Shown here piece by piece: positions 17,244-26,174 of a stretch of DNA of 39,982 nt. Both the position numbers and the translations under genes were made by a program. Each line of letters begins with the position of its first letter. The stretch's first letter is position 1. The stretch is from Mucilaginibacter sp. GTDB taxonomy: Bacteria > Bacteroidota > Bacteroidia > Sphingobacteriales > Sphingobacteriaceae. The notes beneath the pieces were generated by a model. That model was not told the DNA's origin and did not search any database. It saw only the letters and a list, made by a program, of their open reading frames with translations. The stretch covers positions 1 to 39,982 of the forward strand of contig JANXTT010000047.1 in assembly GCA_025352225.1 (NCBI GenBank). The letters are read 5' to 3'.

Positions 17244-18296
17244 TTATTGCGCTGCCTTATCCTTAATAGCCAATTGCCCGCATGCGGCATCAATATCTTT
17301 TCCGCGGCTTCGGCGCACGTTGGTAGTGATGCCCTGGTTGCGTAAATAATTAGCAAATGCTTCAATTTTATCAATATCGGCATTGGTATAACTGGCAAAT
17401 GATATGGGGTTATATTCAATAATGTTAACCTTGCAAGGGATATGTTTACAAAATGCCGCTAATTCTGCAGCATCCTGTAGCTCATCATTAAAATCATCAA
17501 AAACAATATACTCGTACGTAACAGGGTTTTTGGTTTTAGCATAATAATATTTTAAGGCCTCGGCTAATGCTTTTAATGTATTTTGCTCATTGATAGGCAT
17601 AATTTCATTACGCTTTTCGTCATTTGCGGCATGCAGTGATAGTGCCAGATTAAATTTCACAGCGTCGTCACCTAGTTTTTTTATCATTTTAGCTATCCCG
17701 GCTGTAGAAACCGTGATGCGCTTAGGTGCCATATTTAACCCATCGCCGGCGGTAATGCGCTCAATTGACTTTAATACGTTAGCATAGTTAAGCAATGGCT
17801 CGCCCATGCCCATGTATACAATGTTTGTTAAAACATGATTATAGTTTTTTCGGGCTTGCTGGTCAATTAATACCACCTGATCGTATATTTCGTCGGGGTT
17901 TAGGTTTCTTTTGCGCTCCATATACCCCGTGGCGCAAAATTTACAGGTAAGACTGCAGCCCACTTGTGATGAAACGCAAGCTGTCATCCGGTCATCCATC
18001 GGGATTAAAACCCCTTCAATTAAATGCCCGTCGTGTAAAATAAAAGAATTTTTTATAGTTTTGTCGTTACTAAACTGGGAGTTGTTTATCTTTACATTGT
18101 TTATAACAAATTGGTCTTCAAGTTTTTGGCGAAGCTCTTTTGAAAGGTTACTCATTTCATCAAAGGTGCATGCTGATTTTTTCCACAGCCACTCGTAAAC
18201 TTGCTTTGCTCTAAAGGTTTTTTCCCCTAATTCAGAAAAGTGCTTTTGAAGCATCTCAAAATTTAAACTACGGATATCAACTTTCTTTTCTTGCAT
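17244..18296 (-). CDS. rlmN: RlmN, 23S rRNA A2503 / tRNA A37 methyltransferase
   Basis: Radical-SAM enzyme that methylates C2 of A2503 in 23S rRNA (and A37 in some tRNAs). The 350-residue product has the 4Fe-4S motif C-x3-C-x2-C at Cys114, Cys118 and Cys121, and the conserved C-terminal cysteine Cys339 in AACGQLA that takes part in the methyl-transfer mechanism. The segments MGMGEPLLN and ITVSTAGI are also diagnostic. Lack of the resistance-type Cfr signature cannot be proved by eye, but the overall sequence is RlmN-like. An exact -7 box ends seven bases before the ATG. Confidence 0.95.
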   Translation of the reverse strand: MQEKKVDIRSLNFEMLQKHFSELGEKTFRAKQVYEWLWKKSACTFDEMSNLSKELRQKLEDQFVINNVKINNSQFSNDKTIKNSFILHDGHLIEGVLIPMDDRMTACVSSQVGCSLTCKFCATGYMERKRNLNPDEIYDQVVLIDQQARKNYNHVLTNIVYMGMGEPLLNYANVLKSIERITAGDGLNMAPKRITVSTAGIAKMIKKLGDDAVKFNLALSLHAANDEKRNEIMPINEQNTLKALAEALKYYYAKTKNPVTYEYIVFDDFNDELQDAAELAAFCKHIPCKVNIIEYNPISFASYTNADIDKIEAFANYLRNQGITTNVRRSRGKDIDAACGQLAIKDKAAQ

Positions 18297-18303
18297 TATA
18301 GTG

Positions 18304-18311
18304 CAAAGTTA
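18304..18311 (-). promoter_or_regulatory. -7 box of rlmN, near-leaderless
   Basis: TAACTTTG on the reverse strand matches TAnnTTTG exactly; only seven bases separate it from the rlmN ATG, so transcription should begin close to the start codon. A clear -33 box is missing. Confidence 0.5.
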
Positions 18312-18436
18312 CTTAAATTTAAAAATCTATACTTTAAAAAGCATGTTTTATTATAAGTGATAAAAAATATTACTTTGAGTTAATGATCTTAATTGTAATA
18401 CTTTGAAGTTTATAAAAGCATCGAACTTATAATTTA

Positions 18437-19612
18437 ATGAAAAAATTTCAGGCCGATTATATTTTTCCTGTTAATACAGACCCAATTAAAAACGGGATTG
18501 TAACCGTAGATGATTTTGGCAAAATAATGGCAATTGAGGGCGAATCTGTAAACTCCTATAATTCTATATTCAAGATTGAAAAATTGGATGGCGTTCTTTG
18601 TCCGGGTTTTGTTAATACACATTGCCATGTTGAACTATCGCACCTTAAAGATATAATTACACCGCAAAAAGGATTGGTTAATTTTATAAAAGAGGTGCAG
18701 AGCCGCCGCGAAATAGACGAAGGAAGTATTGTTGCCGCCGCCGTTGAAGCCGATGAGGAAATGTACCGCAATGGTATTGTTGCTGTTGGCGATATTTCAA
18801 ATAGCTCTGTAACGGTAGACCTAAAAAAGAAGAGTAAGATATATTATCACAACTTTATTGAAGTTTTTGGTTTTGTGCCCTTAAAAGCAAAAGATATTTT
18901 TAATGACGCGCTTGCCTTGTGCGAAAAATTTAAACCACTATCTCATTCAATAACGGCTCACGCGCCGTATTCTGTTAGTAAAGAGTTGTTTAAATATATT
19001 GGCCAATTGCCACAAGAACATTCTAACCTGGTTAGCATACACAACCAGGAAACAGAAGAGGAAAATAAGTTGTACCGTTATAAGAGTGGCGGTTTTATTG
19101 ACTTATACGAATATTTGAAAATAGATATTGATTTTTTTAAGCCTCAGGCCCGCAATTCACTGCAATCTATAATTCCGTTATTAACTAAGAAACAGAATAT
19201 ATTACTGGTTCATAATACCTATACCAACCTTAAAGATATTTATTTTACCAAACGTTTTGATCGTAAAATTAATTGGTGCTTTTGCCCTAACGCCAATTTG
19301 TATATCGAAGCGCGTTTGCCCAAACTGGAGTTTTTTGTAGACAAGGGATTTAACATAACGCTGGGTACAGATAGCCTGGCATCAAATAAAAAATTATGCA
19401 TATTAAATGAAATGCTGGCTTTGCAACAGCATTTTAAAGACCTCAACTTAGCCACCATGCTGCCCTGGGCCACACTTAATGGGGCTAAATTTTTGGGCAT
19501 TGAAGCCGACAAAGGATCTATTCAGGTTGGTAAAACACCTGGCTTAAACCTAATCTCTAACCTTAATGGTTTTAAAATAACACCCGAAACCACTGTTAAA
19601 CGCATTATTTAA
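18437..19612 (+). CDS. Amidohydrolase-superfamily metal-dependent deaminase/hydrolase
   Basis: 391-residue TIM-barrel amidohydrolase of the ATZ/TRZ (aminohydrolase) type. Metal and catalytic residues are visible: HxH at His62/His64 (NTHCHVELSH), His175 (TAHAPYS), His202 with Glu205 (SIHNQE), His259 (LVHNT) and Asp312 (LGTDSLASN). An N-terminal beta domain precedes the barrel. Relatives include aminodeoxyfutalosine deaminase, guanine deaminase and chlorohydrolases; the NTHCHVELSHL opening reminds me of the futalosine-pathway enzymes, but no menaquinone gene is nearby, so the substrate is left open. It is divergent from rlmN and is followed after 53 bases by the acylphosphatase gene. Confidence 0.82.
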   Translation: MKKFQADYIFPVNTDPIKNGIVTVDDFGKIMAIEGESVNSYNSIFKIEKLDGVLCPGFVNTHCHVELSHLKDIITPQKGLVNFIKEVQSRREIDEGSIVAAAVEADEEMYRNGIVAVGDISNSSVTVDLKKKSKIYYHNFIEVFGFVPLKAKDIFNDALALCEKFKPLSHSITAHAPYSVSKELFKYIGQLPQEHSNLVSIHNQETEEENKLYRYKSGGFIDLYEYLKIDIDFFKPQARNSLQSIIPLLTKKQNILLVHNTYTNLKDIYFTKRFDRKINWCFCPNANLYIEARLPKLEFFVDKGFNITLGTDSLASNKKLCILNEMLALQQHFKDLNLATMLPWATLNGAKFLGIEADKGSIQVGKTPGLNLISNLNGFKITPETTVKRII

Positions 19613-19632
19613 TAATGATACATAAGTAACCT

Positions 19633-19640
19633 TATATTTG
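19633..19640 (+). promoter_or_regulatory. Candidate -7 box before the acylphosphatase gene
   Basis: TATATTTG matches TAnnTTTG exactly, 25 bases before the ATG. It suggests that the run of genes from acylphosphatase onward has its own promoter. No clear -33 box. Confidence 0.4.
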
Positions 19641-19665
19641 CTGTAGCAATACACAGGTTAATTAT

Positions 19666-19953
19666 ATGTCAATCAAACATCTCAATATTATAATTCAGGG
19701 AAAAGTGCAGGGTGTATCTTACCGGGTTACAACCAAAGCGGTTGCCGATCAGTTAGGGGTAAAGGGCTTTGTAAAAAACATGCCCGATGGTAGCGTTTAT
19801 ATAGAGGCGGAAGCAGACGGGCTTATTATGCCTCTTTTTTTAGATTGGTGCAACGAAGGCCCGCAAGGTTCAAGTGTAACTTCGGTTGAAACCAATGAAG
19901 GCGAACTCAAAAACTATCGTAATTTTGAGGTTATGAAAAAGAACATCTTATAA
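19666..19953 (+). CDS. Acylphosphatase
   Basis: Small cytoplasmic enzyme that hydrolyses carboxyl-phosphate bonds. The 95-residue product carries both family signatures: GKVQGVSYR (12-20) with catalytic Arg20, and GFVKNMPDGSV (34-44) with catalytic Asn38. The usual Phe before Arg is Tyr here, a common variant. Length and fold match the single-domain family. It precedes the flippase gene by 31 bases and may be co-transcribed with it, though no functional link is known. Confidence 0.94.
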   Translation: MSIKHLNIIIQGKVQGVSYRVTTKAVADQLGVKGFVKNMPDGSVYIEAEADGLIMPLFLDWCNEGPQGSSVTSVETNEGELKNYRNFEVMKKNIL

Positions 19954-19984
19954 CCTTTTGTTTTAACATATTTCATATTCACCA

Positions 19985-21493
19985 TTGTCAACAGCTAAAA
20001 AATTTGCCGGGCAAACCGCTATATATGGTTTAAGTACCGTGGCGTCCCGGGTGCTTAATTTTTTCCTCACCGCGCTTTATACCCGTACTTACACACCTGC
20101 CGTATACGGTGTGCTCAATACCATGTACGCCTACGTTTCAATGTTGAACGCAGTGCTCTCGTTTGGTATGGAAACCACCTTTTTTAGATACCTTAACAAG
20201 TATGAAAACAGGAAAGATACGGTTTACACCAACTCTTTTATTGCAATTATATCTATAGGTATTGCGTTTTTTGCGGCAACTTTTTTATTTGCCGATAATA
20301 TTGCAACATGGATATTAGGTAAAACCCCCGGCAACCATAACGATTATGTGCTGTTTATTCAATACTTTATTTACGTGTTGGTAATTGATTCATTTAGTGT
20401 TATCCCCTTTGCCAAATTACGTGCCGATGGCCGGCCAGCTAAGTATGGGATGTTAAAGATCATTAATATATTAGTTTTTATAACGCTTAACCTCCTATTT
20501 ATTAAAGTTATTCCATTTGTAATTAGTCATCATATAGCCGGGTTTGAATGGCTTTCAACGTGGTATCGCCCCAATTGGCTTGGCTATGTTTTTTTATCTA
20601 ATTTAATAGCAAGTGCATTAACATTTATGTTGCTATTGCCCGAGGTGATAAAATTAAAACTGAAGTTTGATGTTGCGATGTTAAAAGAAATGCTGCTTTA
20701 TAGCTGGCCTGTTTTAATTGCAAATATATCATACATCATAAACGAAAATTTAGATAAAATGATGTTGCCAAAACTACTTCCTATTAACTTAATTAAACAT
20801 GGCGATGTTGGTATATACGGTGCAGGGTGTAAAATTGCTTTGTTTTTAAGTATTTTTATTAACGCCTTCAGGCTAGGTGCAGAGCCATTCTTTTTTAGTC
20901 ATGCAAAAAATAAAAATGCCGGCGAAACCTATGCCCGCATTATGAATTACTTTATTATAGCGGTTACATTAATCTTTGTTGCGTTAATTGCCAATATAGA
21001 AGTACTTAAATATTTTATTCACGGGAAAGACGCGGCAGAAACAAAGCTTTACTGGTCGGGTTTGGGGGTAGTGCCGCTTTTGTTATTCGGCTATGTAAGC
21101 CTGGGTATTTACATGAACCTTTCGGTATGGTACAAACTGTCTGACCAAACTAAATACGGCTTATATATATCGGGTATTGGTGCTATTTTAACCATTGCGC
21201 TTAATTGGATATTTATACCCAAATACAGTTATATGGCTTCGGCATGGATATCGCTTATCGCTTATGCTACCATGATGGTGCTTTCCTATTTATGGGGGCA
21301 AAAAAATTACCCTATTCCTTATAACATTAAAAAAAATATTTCTTATATTATCGCATCAATTGTTATTGTGTTTTTGTCGTTTTATGTATTTAAAAGAAAT
21401 ATTTTTATAGGCAATGCGCTTTTAATATTATTTGCGTTATTTACTTTTTATACCGAGCGAAAAGAGCTTATGTTAATGTTAAAAAAGAGATGA
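19985..21493 (+). CDS. Polysaccharide flippase (Wzx/MOP superfamily)
   Basis: 502-residue inner-membrane transporter with about 12-14 hydrophobic helices, expected to flip undecaprenyl-linked sugar units or a related lipid-linked substrate to the periplasmic face. The opening [20 protein letters not shown], then the [20 protein letters not shown] segment, is typical of the MOP exporter (RfbX/Wzx, MurJ-like) group. The start must be TTG at 19985: a stop lies in frame seven codons upstream with no ATG or GTG between, and the first internal ATG would delete the conserved N-terminus. Its last four bases overlap dut (ATGA). No glycosyltransferase or polymerase gene is adjacent, so this is not a capsule locus; the lipid-linked substrate is unknown. 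Confidence 0.88.
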   Translation: MSTAKKFAGQTAIYGLSTVASRVLNFFLTALYTRTYTPAVYGVLNTMYAYVSMLNAVLSFGMETTFFRYLNKYENRKDTVYTNSFIAIISIGIAFFAATFLFADNIATWILGKTPGNHNDYVLFIQYFIYVLVIDSFSVIPFAKLRADGRPAKYGMLKIINILVFITLNLLFIKVIPFVISHHIAGFEWLSTWYRPNWLGYVFLSNLIASALTFMLLLPEVIKLKLKFDVAMLKEMLLYSWPVLIANISYIINENLDKMMLPKLLPINLIKHGDVGIYGAGCKIALFLSIFINAFRLGAEPFFFSHAKNKNAGETYARIMNYFIIAVTLIFVALIANIEVLKYFIHGKDAAETKLYWSGLGVVPLLLFGYVSLGIYMNLSVWYKLSDQTKYGLYISGIGAILTIALNWIFIPKYSYMASAWISLIAYATMMVLSYLWGQKNYPIPYNIKKNISYIIASIVIVFLSFYVFKRNIFIGNALLILFALFTFYTERKELMLMLKKR

Positions 21494-21921
21494 ACATACA
21501 AATTATAAACAAGTCGAAAAACGTTTTACCAGCTTACGAAACTGCGCATGCTGCAGGAATGGACCTACGTGCCGATCTGGAATCAACCGTCATACTTAAG
21601 CCAATGGAACGTAAATTAATTCCCACGGGTTTATATATGGAGCTCCCGGTAGGCTACGAGGCGCAAATAAGGCCCCGTAGCGGGTTAGCCTATAAATTTG
21701 GTATCAGTATTGTTAATTCGCCAGGAACAATTGATGCCGATTACAGAGGAGAAATTAAGGTGCTGTTGGTTAATTTATCAACAGAGCAATTTGAAATAAA
21801 TGGAGGCGACCGGATTGCTCAGATGGTTGTAGCCAAACACGAAACCGTTAATTGGAATGAAGTTGAGGTACTTGGCGACACCGTGCGCGGGCAGGGCGGT
21901 TATGGCCATACAGGAGTTTAA
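21490..21921 (+). CDS. dut: dUTP diphosphatase
   Basis: Hydrolyses dUTP to dUMP and pyrophosphate, keeping uracil out of DNA and supplying dTMP synthesis. The 143 residues hold all five trimeric-dUTPase motifs: AGMDLRA (22-28), RPRSGLA (61-67), [12 protein letters not shown] (80-91) with the catalytic Asp, [10 protein letters not shown] (105-114) and the C-terminal [10 protein letters not shown] (133-142), where Tyr replaces the usual uracil-stacking Phe and His replaces Ser. Translationally coupled to the flippase by a four-base overlap and nine bases before the TPR gene. Confidence 0.97.
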   Translation: MNIQIINKSKNVLPAYETAHAAGMDLRADLESTVILKPMERKLIPTGLYMELPVGYEAQIRPRSGLAYKFGISIVNSPGTIDADYRGEIKVLLVNLSTEQFEINGGDRIAQMVVAKHETVNWNEVEVLGDTVRGQGGYGHTGV

Positions 21922-21930
21922 TCAGCATAA

Positions 21931-23676
21931 ATGAAGCAAAGGTTTATCATATTGTTTGTTTTGTTACCGGCGGTTTTGCAGGGTGTGGCTGTACAGCGCA
22001 GAAATGCGCCGGAAACTAACAATTTTGGTATTGATGATGGTAAACCTGCGAATGATTTGGACAGCAGCATGGTAAGGCAGCTGTTTTTTTCGGCACTGCG
22101 CGAAAAAACCATCGAAAATTATCAGCTCGCGGCCGACCTATTCAACCGGATACTGCAAATTGACCCAACTAACGATGCTTCATTATATGAGCTGGCGAGG
22201 ATAAAGCGATTGCAAAATAACGAGGCCGCCGCACGCGAGTTATTTGAAAAAGCAGTTGCCGTTAAGCCCAACAATGAATACTATTGGCTGGCTCTGGCTG
22301 AGAGCTACGAGAAAACGAATAATATAACTAAACTGGAAAGTGTTTTTAAGGAACTAATTCGTATTAATCCCGATAAACCTGAATATGAATTTGATAGTGC
22401 AAACGCGTGTTTTCTACAAAAAAAATATGATGAGGCTTTAGCTATATATAAGCATCTGGAAAAAAACCTCGGTTTAAGCGATGAGATTATTGCCGGGCGA
22501 CAAAAAATATATTTAAAACAGGGGAAAATTAACCAGGCAACTGATGAGCTTGAAGAAATGATCAGGATTAATCCTGATAAAATGCGGTATTATATTTTAC
22601 TTGCCGAATTGTATAACTCAAATGGATTAAATGATAAAGCGTTAAAGGTTTTGGAGAAGGCCGAAAAAGTAAAAGATAATAATGGCATAGTGCACCTGGC
22701 ACTGGCAGATATTTACCGGGATAAAAAAGATGATAATGCCAGCTTTAAACAGTTAAAATTAGCATTCGCGATACCCGATTTGAGTATTGATCAAAAGATT
22801 CATATTATATCTGGTTACCTGTCTAAATTTCCAGATGTTAATGCAAAAGCAAACGCGCTCGAACTTGGCCATCTGCTTATTTTAACGCACCCGCTTAACG
22901 CCAAAGCTTTTAATATTTACGGCGATATTTTAATGCAAACTGAAAAATACAAAGAGGCCAGGCCGGTGTATAAAAAGGCGGTAGAGCTTAATAACCAGAT
23001 CTATGCATCGTGGGAGCAATTAGTAAGGGTTGATTTAATTGGAAGTCAATTAGACGATGCTGTGAAAGATGGTGAAGAAGCGTTAACGCTATTCCCAAAC
23101 CAGGCATGGTTGAACTACCTGGTAGGGATTGCCTGTTTACAAAAAAAGGATTATAAAAAAGCTTTGTCGTATGTAAGTAATGTTCCTTCACTCGAAACAC
23201 AGGATAATAGTTTACTATCTCAAACTTACTCGGCTATTGGCGATTGTTACCATGGTTTTAAAGACAATAAAAAATCGGATGAAGCGTATGGGAAATCAAT
23301 ACAGTATAATCCGGACAATGTATATACACTTAATAATTTTGCATATTATTTAAGCCTGCGTGGAGAGGATTTAGACAAAGCCGCCGAAATGTCTAAACAC
23401 GCCAACGATTTACAGCCCAATAATTCCTCGTTCGAGGATACTTACGCATGGATATTGTTTAAACAAAAAAAATATGCCGAAGCCAGGGTTTGGATAGAAA
23501 AAGCCTTAGTTAACGATAAAGATAAAAACCCTATTGAGGTAGAACATTATGGCGACATTTTGTTTTATTTGGGAGATACAGTTGCCGCGTTACAAAAATG
23601 GAACAAAGCAAAACAACTGGGTAACGATACACCAGTTTTAGACCGTAAAATAAATGAAAAAAAATATATTGAATAG
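21931..23676 (+). CDS. Exported TPR-repeat protein
   Basis: 581 residues with an N-terminal signal-like hydrophobic stretch (about 5-20) and then almost continuous tetratricopeptide repeats, for example YQLAADLFNRILQIDPTN, AARELFEKAVAVKPNNEYYW, YKEARPVYKKAVELNNQIYA and SDEAYGKSIQYNPDNVYTLN. Such alpha-solenoids serve as scaffolds; no enzymatic motif is seen. The N-terminus predicts a periplasmic or membrane-tethered location. The last 23 bases overlap the start of the DUF4292 gene in another frame, so the two are surely co-expressed. An assembly factor for the neighbouring envelope proteins is plausible but unproven. Confidence 0.85.
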   Translation: MKQRFIILFVLLPAVLQGVAVQRRNAPETNNFGIDDGKPANDLDSSMVRQLFFSALREKTIENYQLAADLFNRILQIDPTNDASLYELARIKRLQNNEAAARELFEKAVAVKPNNEYYWLALAESYEKTNNITKLESVFKELIRINPDKPEYEFDSANACFLQKKYDEALAIYKHLEKNLGLSDEIIAGRQKIYLKQGKINQATDELEEMIRINPDKMRYYILLAELYNSNGLNDKALKVLEKAEKVKDNNGIVHLALADIYRDKKDDNASFKQLKLAFAIPDLSIDQKIHIISGYLSKFPDVNAKANALELGHLLILTHPLNAKAFNIYGDILMQTEKYKEARPVYKKAVELNNQIYASWEQLVRVDLIGSQLDDAVKDGEEALTLFPNQAWLNYLVGIACLQKKDYKKALSYVSNVPSLETQDNSLLSQTYSAIGDCYHGFKDNKKSDEAYGKSIQYNPDNVYTLNNFAYYLSLRGEDLDKAAEMSKHANDLQPNNSSFEDTYAWILFKQKKYAEARVWIEKALVNDKDKNPIEVEHYGDILFYLGDTVAALQKWNKAKQLGNDTPVLDRKINEKKYIE

Positions 23677-24445
23677 GCTGATTCTATTGTGCTGCCTAAT
23701 GCTGCTTTTTAGTTGTAAGGCTAAAAAACAACTTATCGTTACCAGGCAACCAGAGGTTGTTAAGGCTAAAGATGAAAATACCAAAGCTAATAAGTTAAAC
23801 GCCATACGGTTAAAACAAATTGATTTTAATACATTTTCGGGCAAGGCTGCTGCCAAATTGAATATTGATGGCCGGGTTAATGATGTAACGATGAATATCC
23901 GCATTAAAAAGGGACAGCAGATATGGGTTTCTATTACCGCTATTTTGGGCCTGGAGGTTGCGAGGGCTTTAATTACCCCCGATAGTATAAAGGTAATTAA
24001 CCGTCTGGAAGGCAGTTATCTTAAAAAGCCATTTAACTATATTTATCAGTTTACCAGCAGGCAAATCAATTATAAAACGCTGGAATCTTTGTTAATAGGA
24101 AATGCCATACCAGAGTTAATTAACGAACAAGCCGACATTAAAGCCAACAACGGCAATGTTGTGTTGAGTGGGAACCTGAATGACCTTGCTTATACTTTAG
24201 TTGTGGGGCCCGATTTAAGGGTAACTAAAACTAGTATGGTAAACACTGCTGTGAGCCAGTCAATACAAGTCGAAAATGCTGGTTTCATACAAACCAATAG
24301 TCGGATTATGCCATCTCAAATAAATATCAACTCATCCGTTAAAGAGAAAAAGGTGCAAATAGACCTGCATTACATAAAAACTGATTTTGATCAGTCGCTT
24401 GATTTTCCTTTTAATGTTTCAGGCAGATTTTCGATCGTAAACTAA
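23654..24445 (+). CDS. DUF4292 lipoprotein, LolB-like
   Basis: 263-residue predicted outer-membrane lipoprotein: N-terminal signal with lipobox LFSC (Cys21), then a linker and one globular domain. The stretch from FNTFSGKAAAKLNIDGRV (about 59-76), through WVSITAILGLEVARALITPD to ESLLIGNAIPE, fits DUF4292 and resembles the strand pattern of LolB (core strand, PLG-like turn, then a leucine-rich helix before the GxxxP segment). LolB receives lipoproteins from LolA at the outer membrane; classical LolB is not obvious in most Bacteroidota, so this family is a candidate counterpart. That is inference. It lies between the TPR gene (23-base overlap) and the EnvC-like gene (12 bases). Confidence 0.8.
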   Translation: MKKNILNRLILLCCLMLLFSCKAKKQLIVTRQPEVVKAKDENTKANKLNAIRLKQIDFNTFSGKAAAKLNIDGRVNDVTMNIRIKKGQQIWVSITAILGLEVARALITPDSIKVINRLEGSYLKKPFNYIYQFTSRQINYKTLESLLIGNAIPELINEQADIKANNGNVVLSGNLNDLAYTLVVGPDLRVTKTSMVNTAVSQSIQVENAGFIQTNSRIMPSQININSSVKEKKVQIDLHYIKTDFDQSLDFPFNVSGRFSIVN

Positions 24446-24457
24446 TATATTTGCTCG

Positions 24458-25720
24458 ATGAAGTTTTTTAAAACGGGTTTAATTTTATTTTTTTTGCTGG
24501 GAGCTATTCAAGCATTTGCCCAAAGTAGCTCCGACCTAAAAAAACAGCGGGAACAATTAACCCAGCAGTTGGAAAAGCTTAATCGTGATTTTGAAGAAAC
24601 GTCAAAAAATAAAAAGACAACCTTAAAACAACTAACGCTATTAAAGGCCCAGATATCCCTTAGAGAAGAAAAAATAAAGAATATCAACTCGGGCATACGA
24701 CTTCTGGACAGTCAGATATCTGATAACACCAACGAGGTACATAACCTGCAATCGCAGTTAGAGCAGCTCAAAAAGGAATACGCGGCTATGGTTCTTTTTG
24801 CTTTTCGAAATCAAAGTGCCTACAATAAACTGATGTTTATATTTGTTGCTAAAGATTTTAACCAGGCATACAAGCGTTTAAAATATTTACAGCAAATAGG
24901 TTCGTATCGCGAAAGACAGGCTGCATATATTAGTGGGACACAAAAAGATCTGAACCATAAAATTGTAGAGCTTGATAAAAACAAGAAAGAAAAAAGCAAT
25001 CTGCTTAAAGACCAGGTAAAGGAAAAGGAAACTTTAGGTAAGGAAAAAAATAATCAGGCAAAGGTAATTGTTGACCTTTCAAAACATCAAAAGCAAATTA
25101 AGCAGGAAACAGCTGTTACACAACGCAAAATAGCCAAGTTAAACAGAATTATAGCGGAGGTAATCAGAAAGGAAATTGAAGCCGCGAAACGCAAGGAAGA
25201 GGCCCTAGCCCGGGCCGAAGCCGCAAAAGCCAAAGCAGAGAATAAACCCGCGCCTGTACGAAAGCCAATATCACGGTCATCTGATGTGCTTAGTGCAACA
25301 CCCGAAGCAGCGCGGCTATCAAATGACTTTTTAGGTAACCGTGGCCGTTTACCCTGGCCTGTTACAAATGGGGTAATAACCCACCCTTACGGTACGTACT
25401 ATATTGAAGGGATAAAAGATGAAAATAAGGGGATCAATATAAAAACCGGCGCTGGTGCCAGCGTGCGGTCTGTATTTGAAGGTGATGTACTTACTGTTCA
25501 GGATATTGAAGGCACTTACCTGGTTATTATACGCCATGGGGGTTATTTAACGGTATATTCTAATTTACGTTCGGTAACAGTATCAAAAGGGCAAAAAGTA
25601 AATACCAAACAAAATATAGGTACCGCGGCCACTGATGGAACCGGTGATACGGAGATTGGGTTTGAGGTGCATAAAGGTCAGGCTGATATGAACCCGGCGT
25701 CATGGCTGGCACCAAATTAA
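24458..25720 (+). CDS. EnvC-like murein hydrolase activator with degenerate LytM domain
   Basis: 420 residues: signal peptide 1-22, long charged coiled coil about 24-270, then an M23/LytM domain about 293-417 (LPWPVTNGVITHPYG to NPASWLAPN). The metal ligands of active M23 peptidases are missing: HxGxD is NKGIN here and the HxH motif is EIG (TEIGFEV). This is the EnvC/NlpD situation, in which the LytM domain no longer cuts peptidoglycan but activates an amidase that splits septal murein. In E. coli EnvC is recruited by FtsEX; neither ftsEX nor an amidase gene is in the window. Twelve bases after the DUF4292 gene. Confidence 0.9.
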   Translation: MKFFKTGLILFFLLGAIQAFAQSSSDLKKQREQLTQQLEKLNRDFEETSKNKKTTLKQLTLLKAQISLREEKIKNINSGIRLLDSQISDNTNEVHNLQSQLEQLKKEYAAMVLFAFRNQSAYNKLMFIFVAKDFNQAYKRLKYLQQIGSYRERQAAYISGTQKDLNHKIVELDKNKKEKSNLLKDQVKEKETLGKEKNNQAKVIVDLSKHQKQIKQETAVTQRKIAKLNRIIAEVIRKEIEAAKRKEEALARAEAAKAKAENKPAPVRKPISRSSDVLSATPEAARLSNDFLGNRGRLPWPVTNGVITHPYGTYYIEGIKDENKGINIKTGAGASVRSVFEGDVLTVQDIEGTYLVIIRHGGYLTVYSNLRSVTVSKGQKVNTKQNIGTAATDGTGDTEIGFEVHKGQADMNPASWLAPN

Positions 25721-25774
25721 TTAAACCTTATTTGAGGTTAATTGTCTATACTTGTAGTTATAAAGAATTCGAAT

Positions 25775-26164
25775 ATGTTAAGTTCATTTTTTTTATTTTT
25801 AAGCTTTAACGCGACCGAAATAATGTTTATTTTGTTTGTGGCACTCATATTATTTGGCGGCGATAAGTTTCCGGAGATTGCCAGGGGCTTAGGCAAAGGT
25901 ATCCGCGAGTTTAAAGATATGTCTGACGGGGTTAAACGCGAAATTCATACCCAAATCAATAATTACGATGTAAACCGTACGCCCGAAACACCTTTGCAAA
26001 CCTATAACGAAACACCTCTTCAATCTCATACTGATACCCCAACCGAAACCAGCGTAACTCCGCCATCACATGAGGCAAGTGACGTGCATGTGGAAACCGG
26101 AGCGGTGCCTTATGAAACAACTGTAAAACCGCCGGAAAGTACATCCCCCGATCATAAAGCATAA
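25775..26164 (+). CDS. TatA/TatE-family translocase protein 1, long tail
   Basis: Twin-arginine translocase component that forms the pore or assists it in exporting folded proteins. The hydrophobic N-terminal helix (about 12-28, ATEIMFILFVALILFGGDKF), the following FPEIARGLGKGIREFK amphipathic helix and the FGG hinge are diagnostic. I start it at the ATG at 25775 (129 residues); the frame also opens at a TTG at 25742, but those 11 codons do not belong to the family pattern. Residues 60-129 form a long Thr/Pro/Glu-rich tail, unusual for TatA but seen in TatB-like proteins. A second tatA-like gene follows 10 bases later. No tatC in the window. Confidence 0.9.
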   Translation: MLSSFFLFLSFNATEIMFILFVALILFGGDKFPEIARGLGKGIREFKDMSDGVKREIHTQINNYDVNRTPETPLQTYNETPLQSHTDTPTETSVTPPSHEASDVHVETGAVPYETTVKPPESTSPDHKA

Positions 26165-26174
26165 AATTTATATC

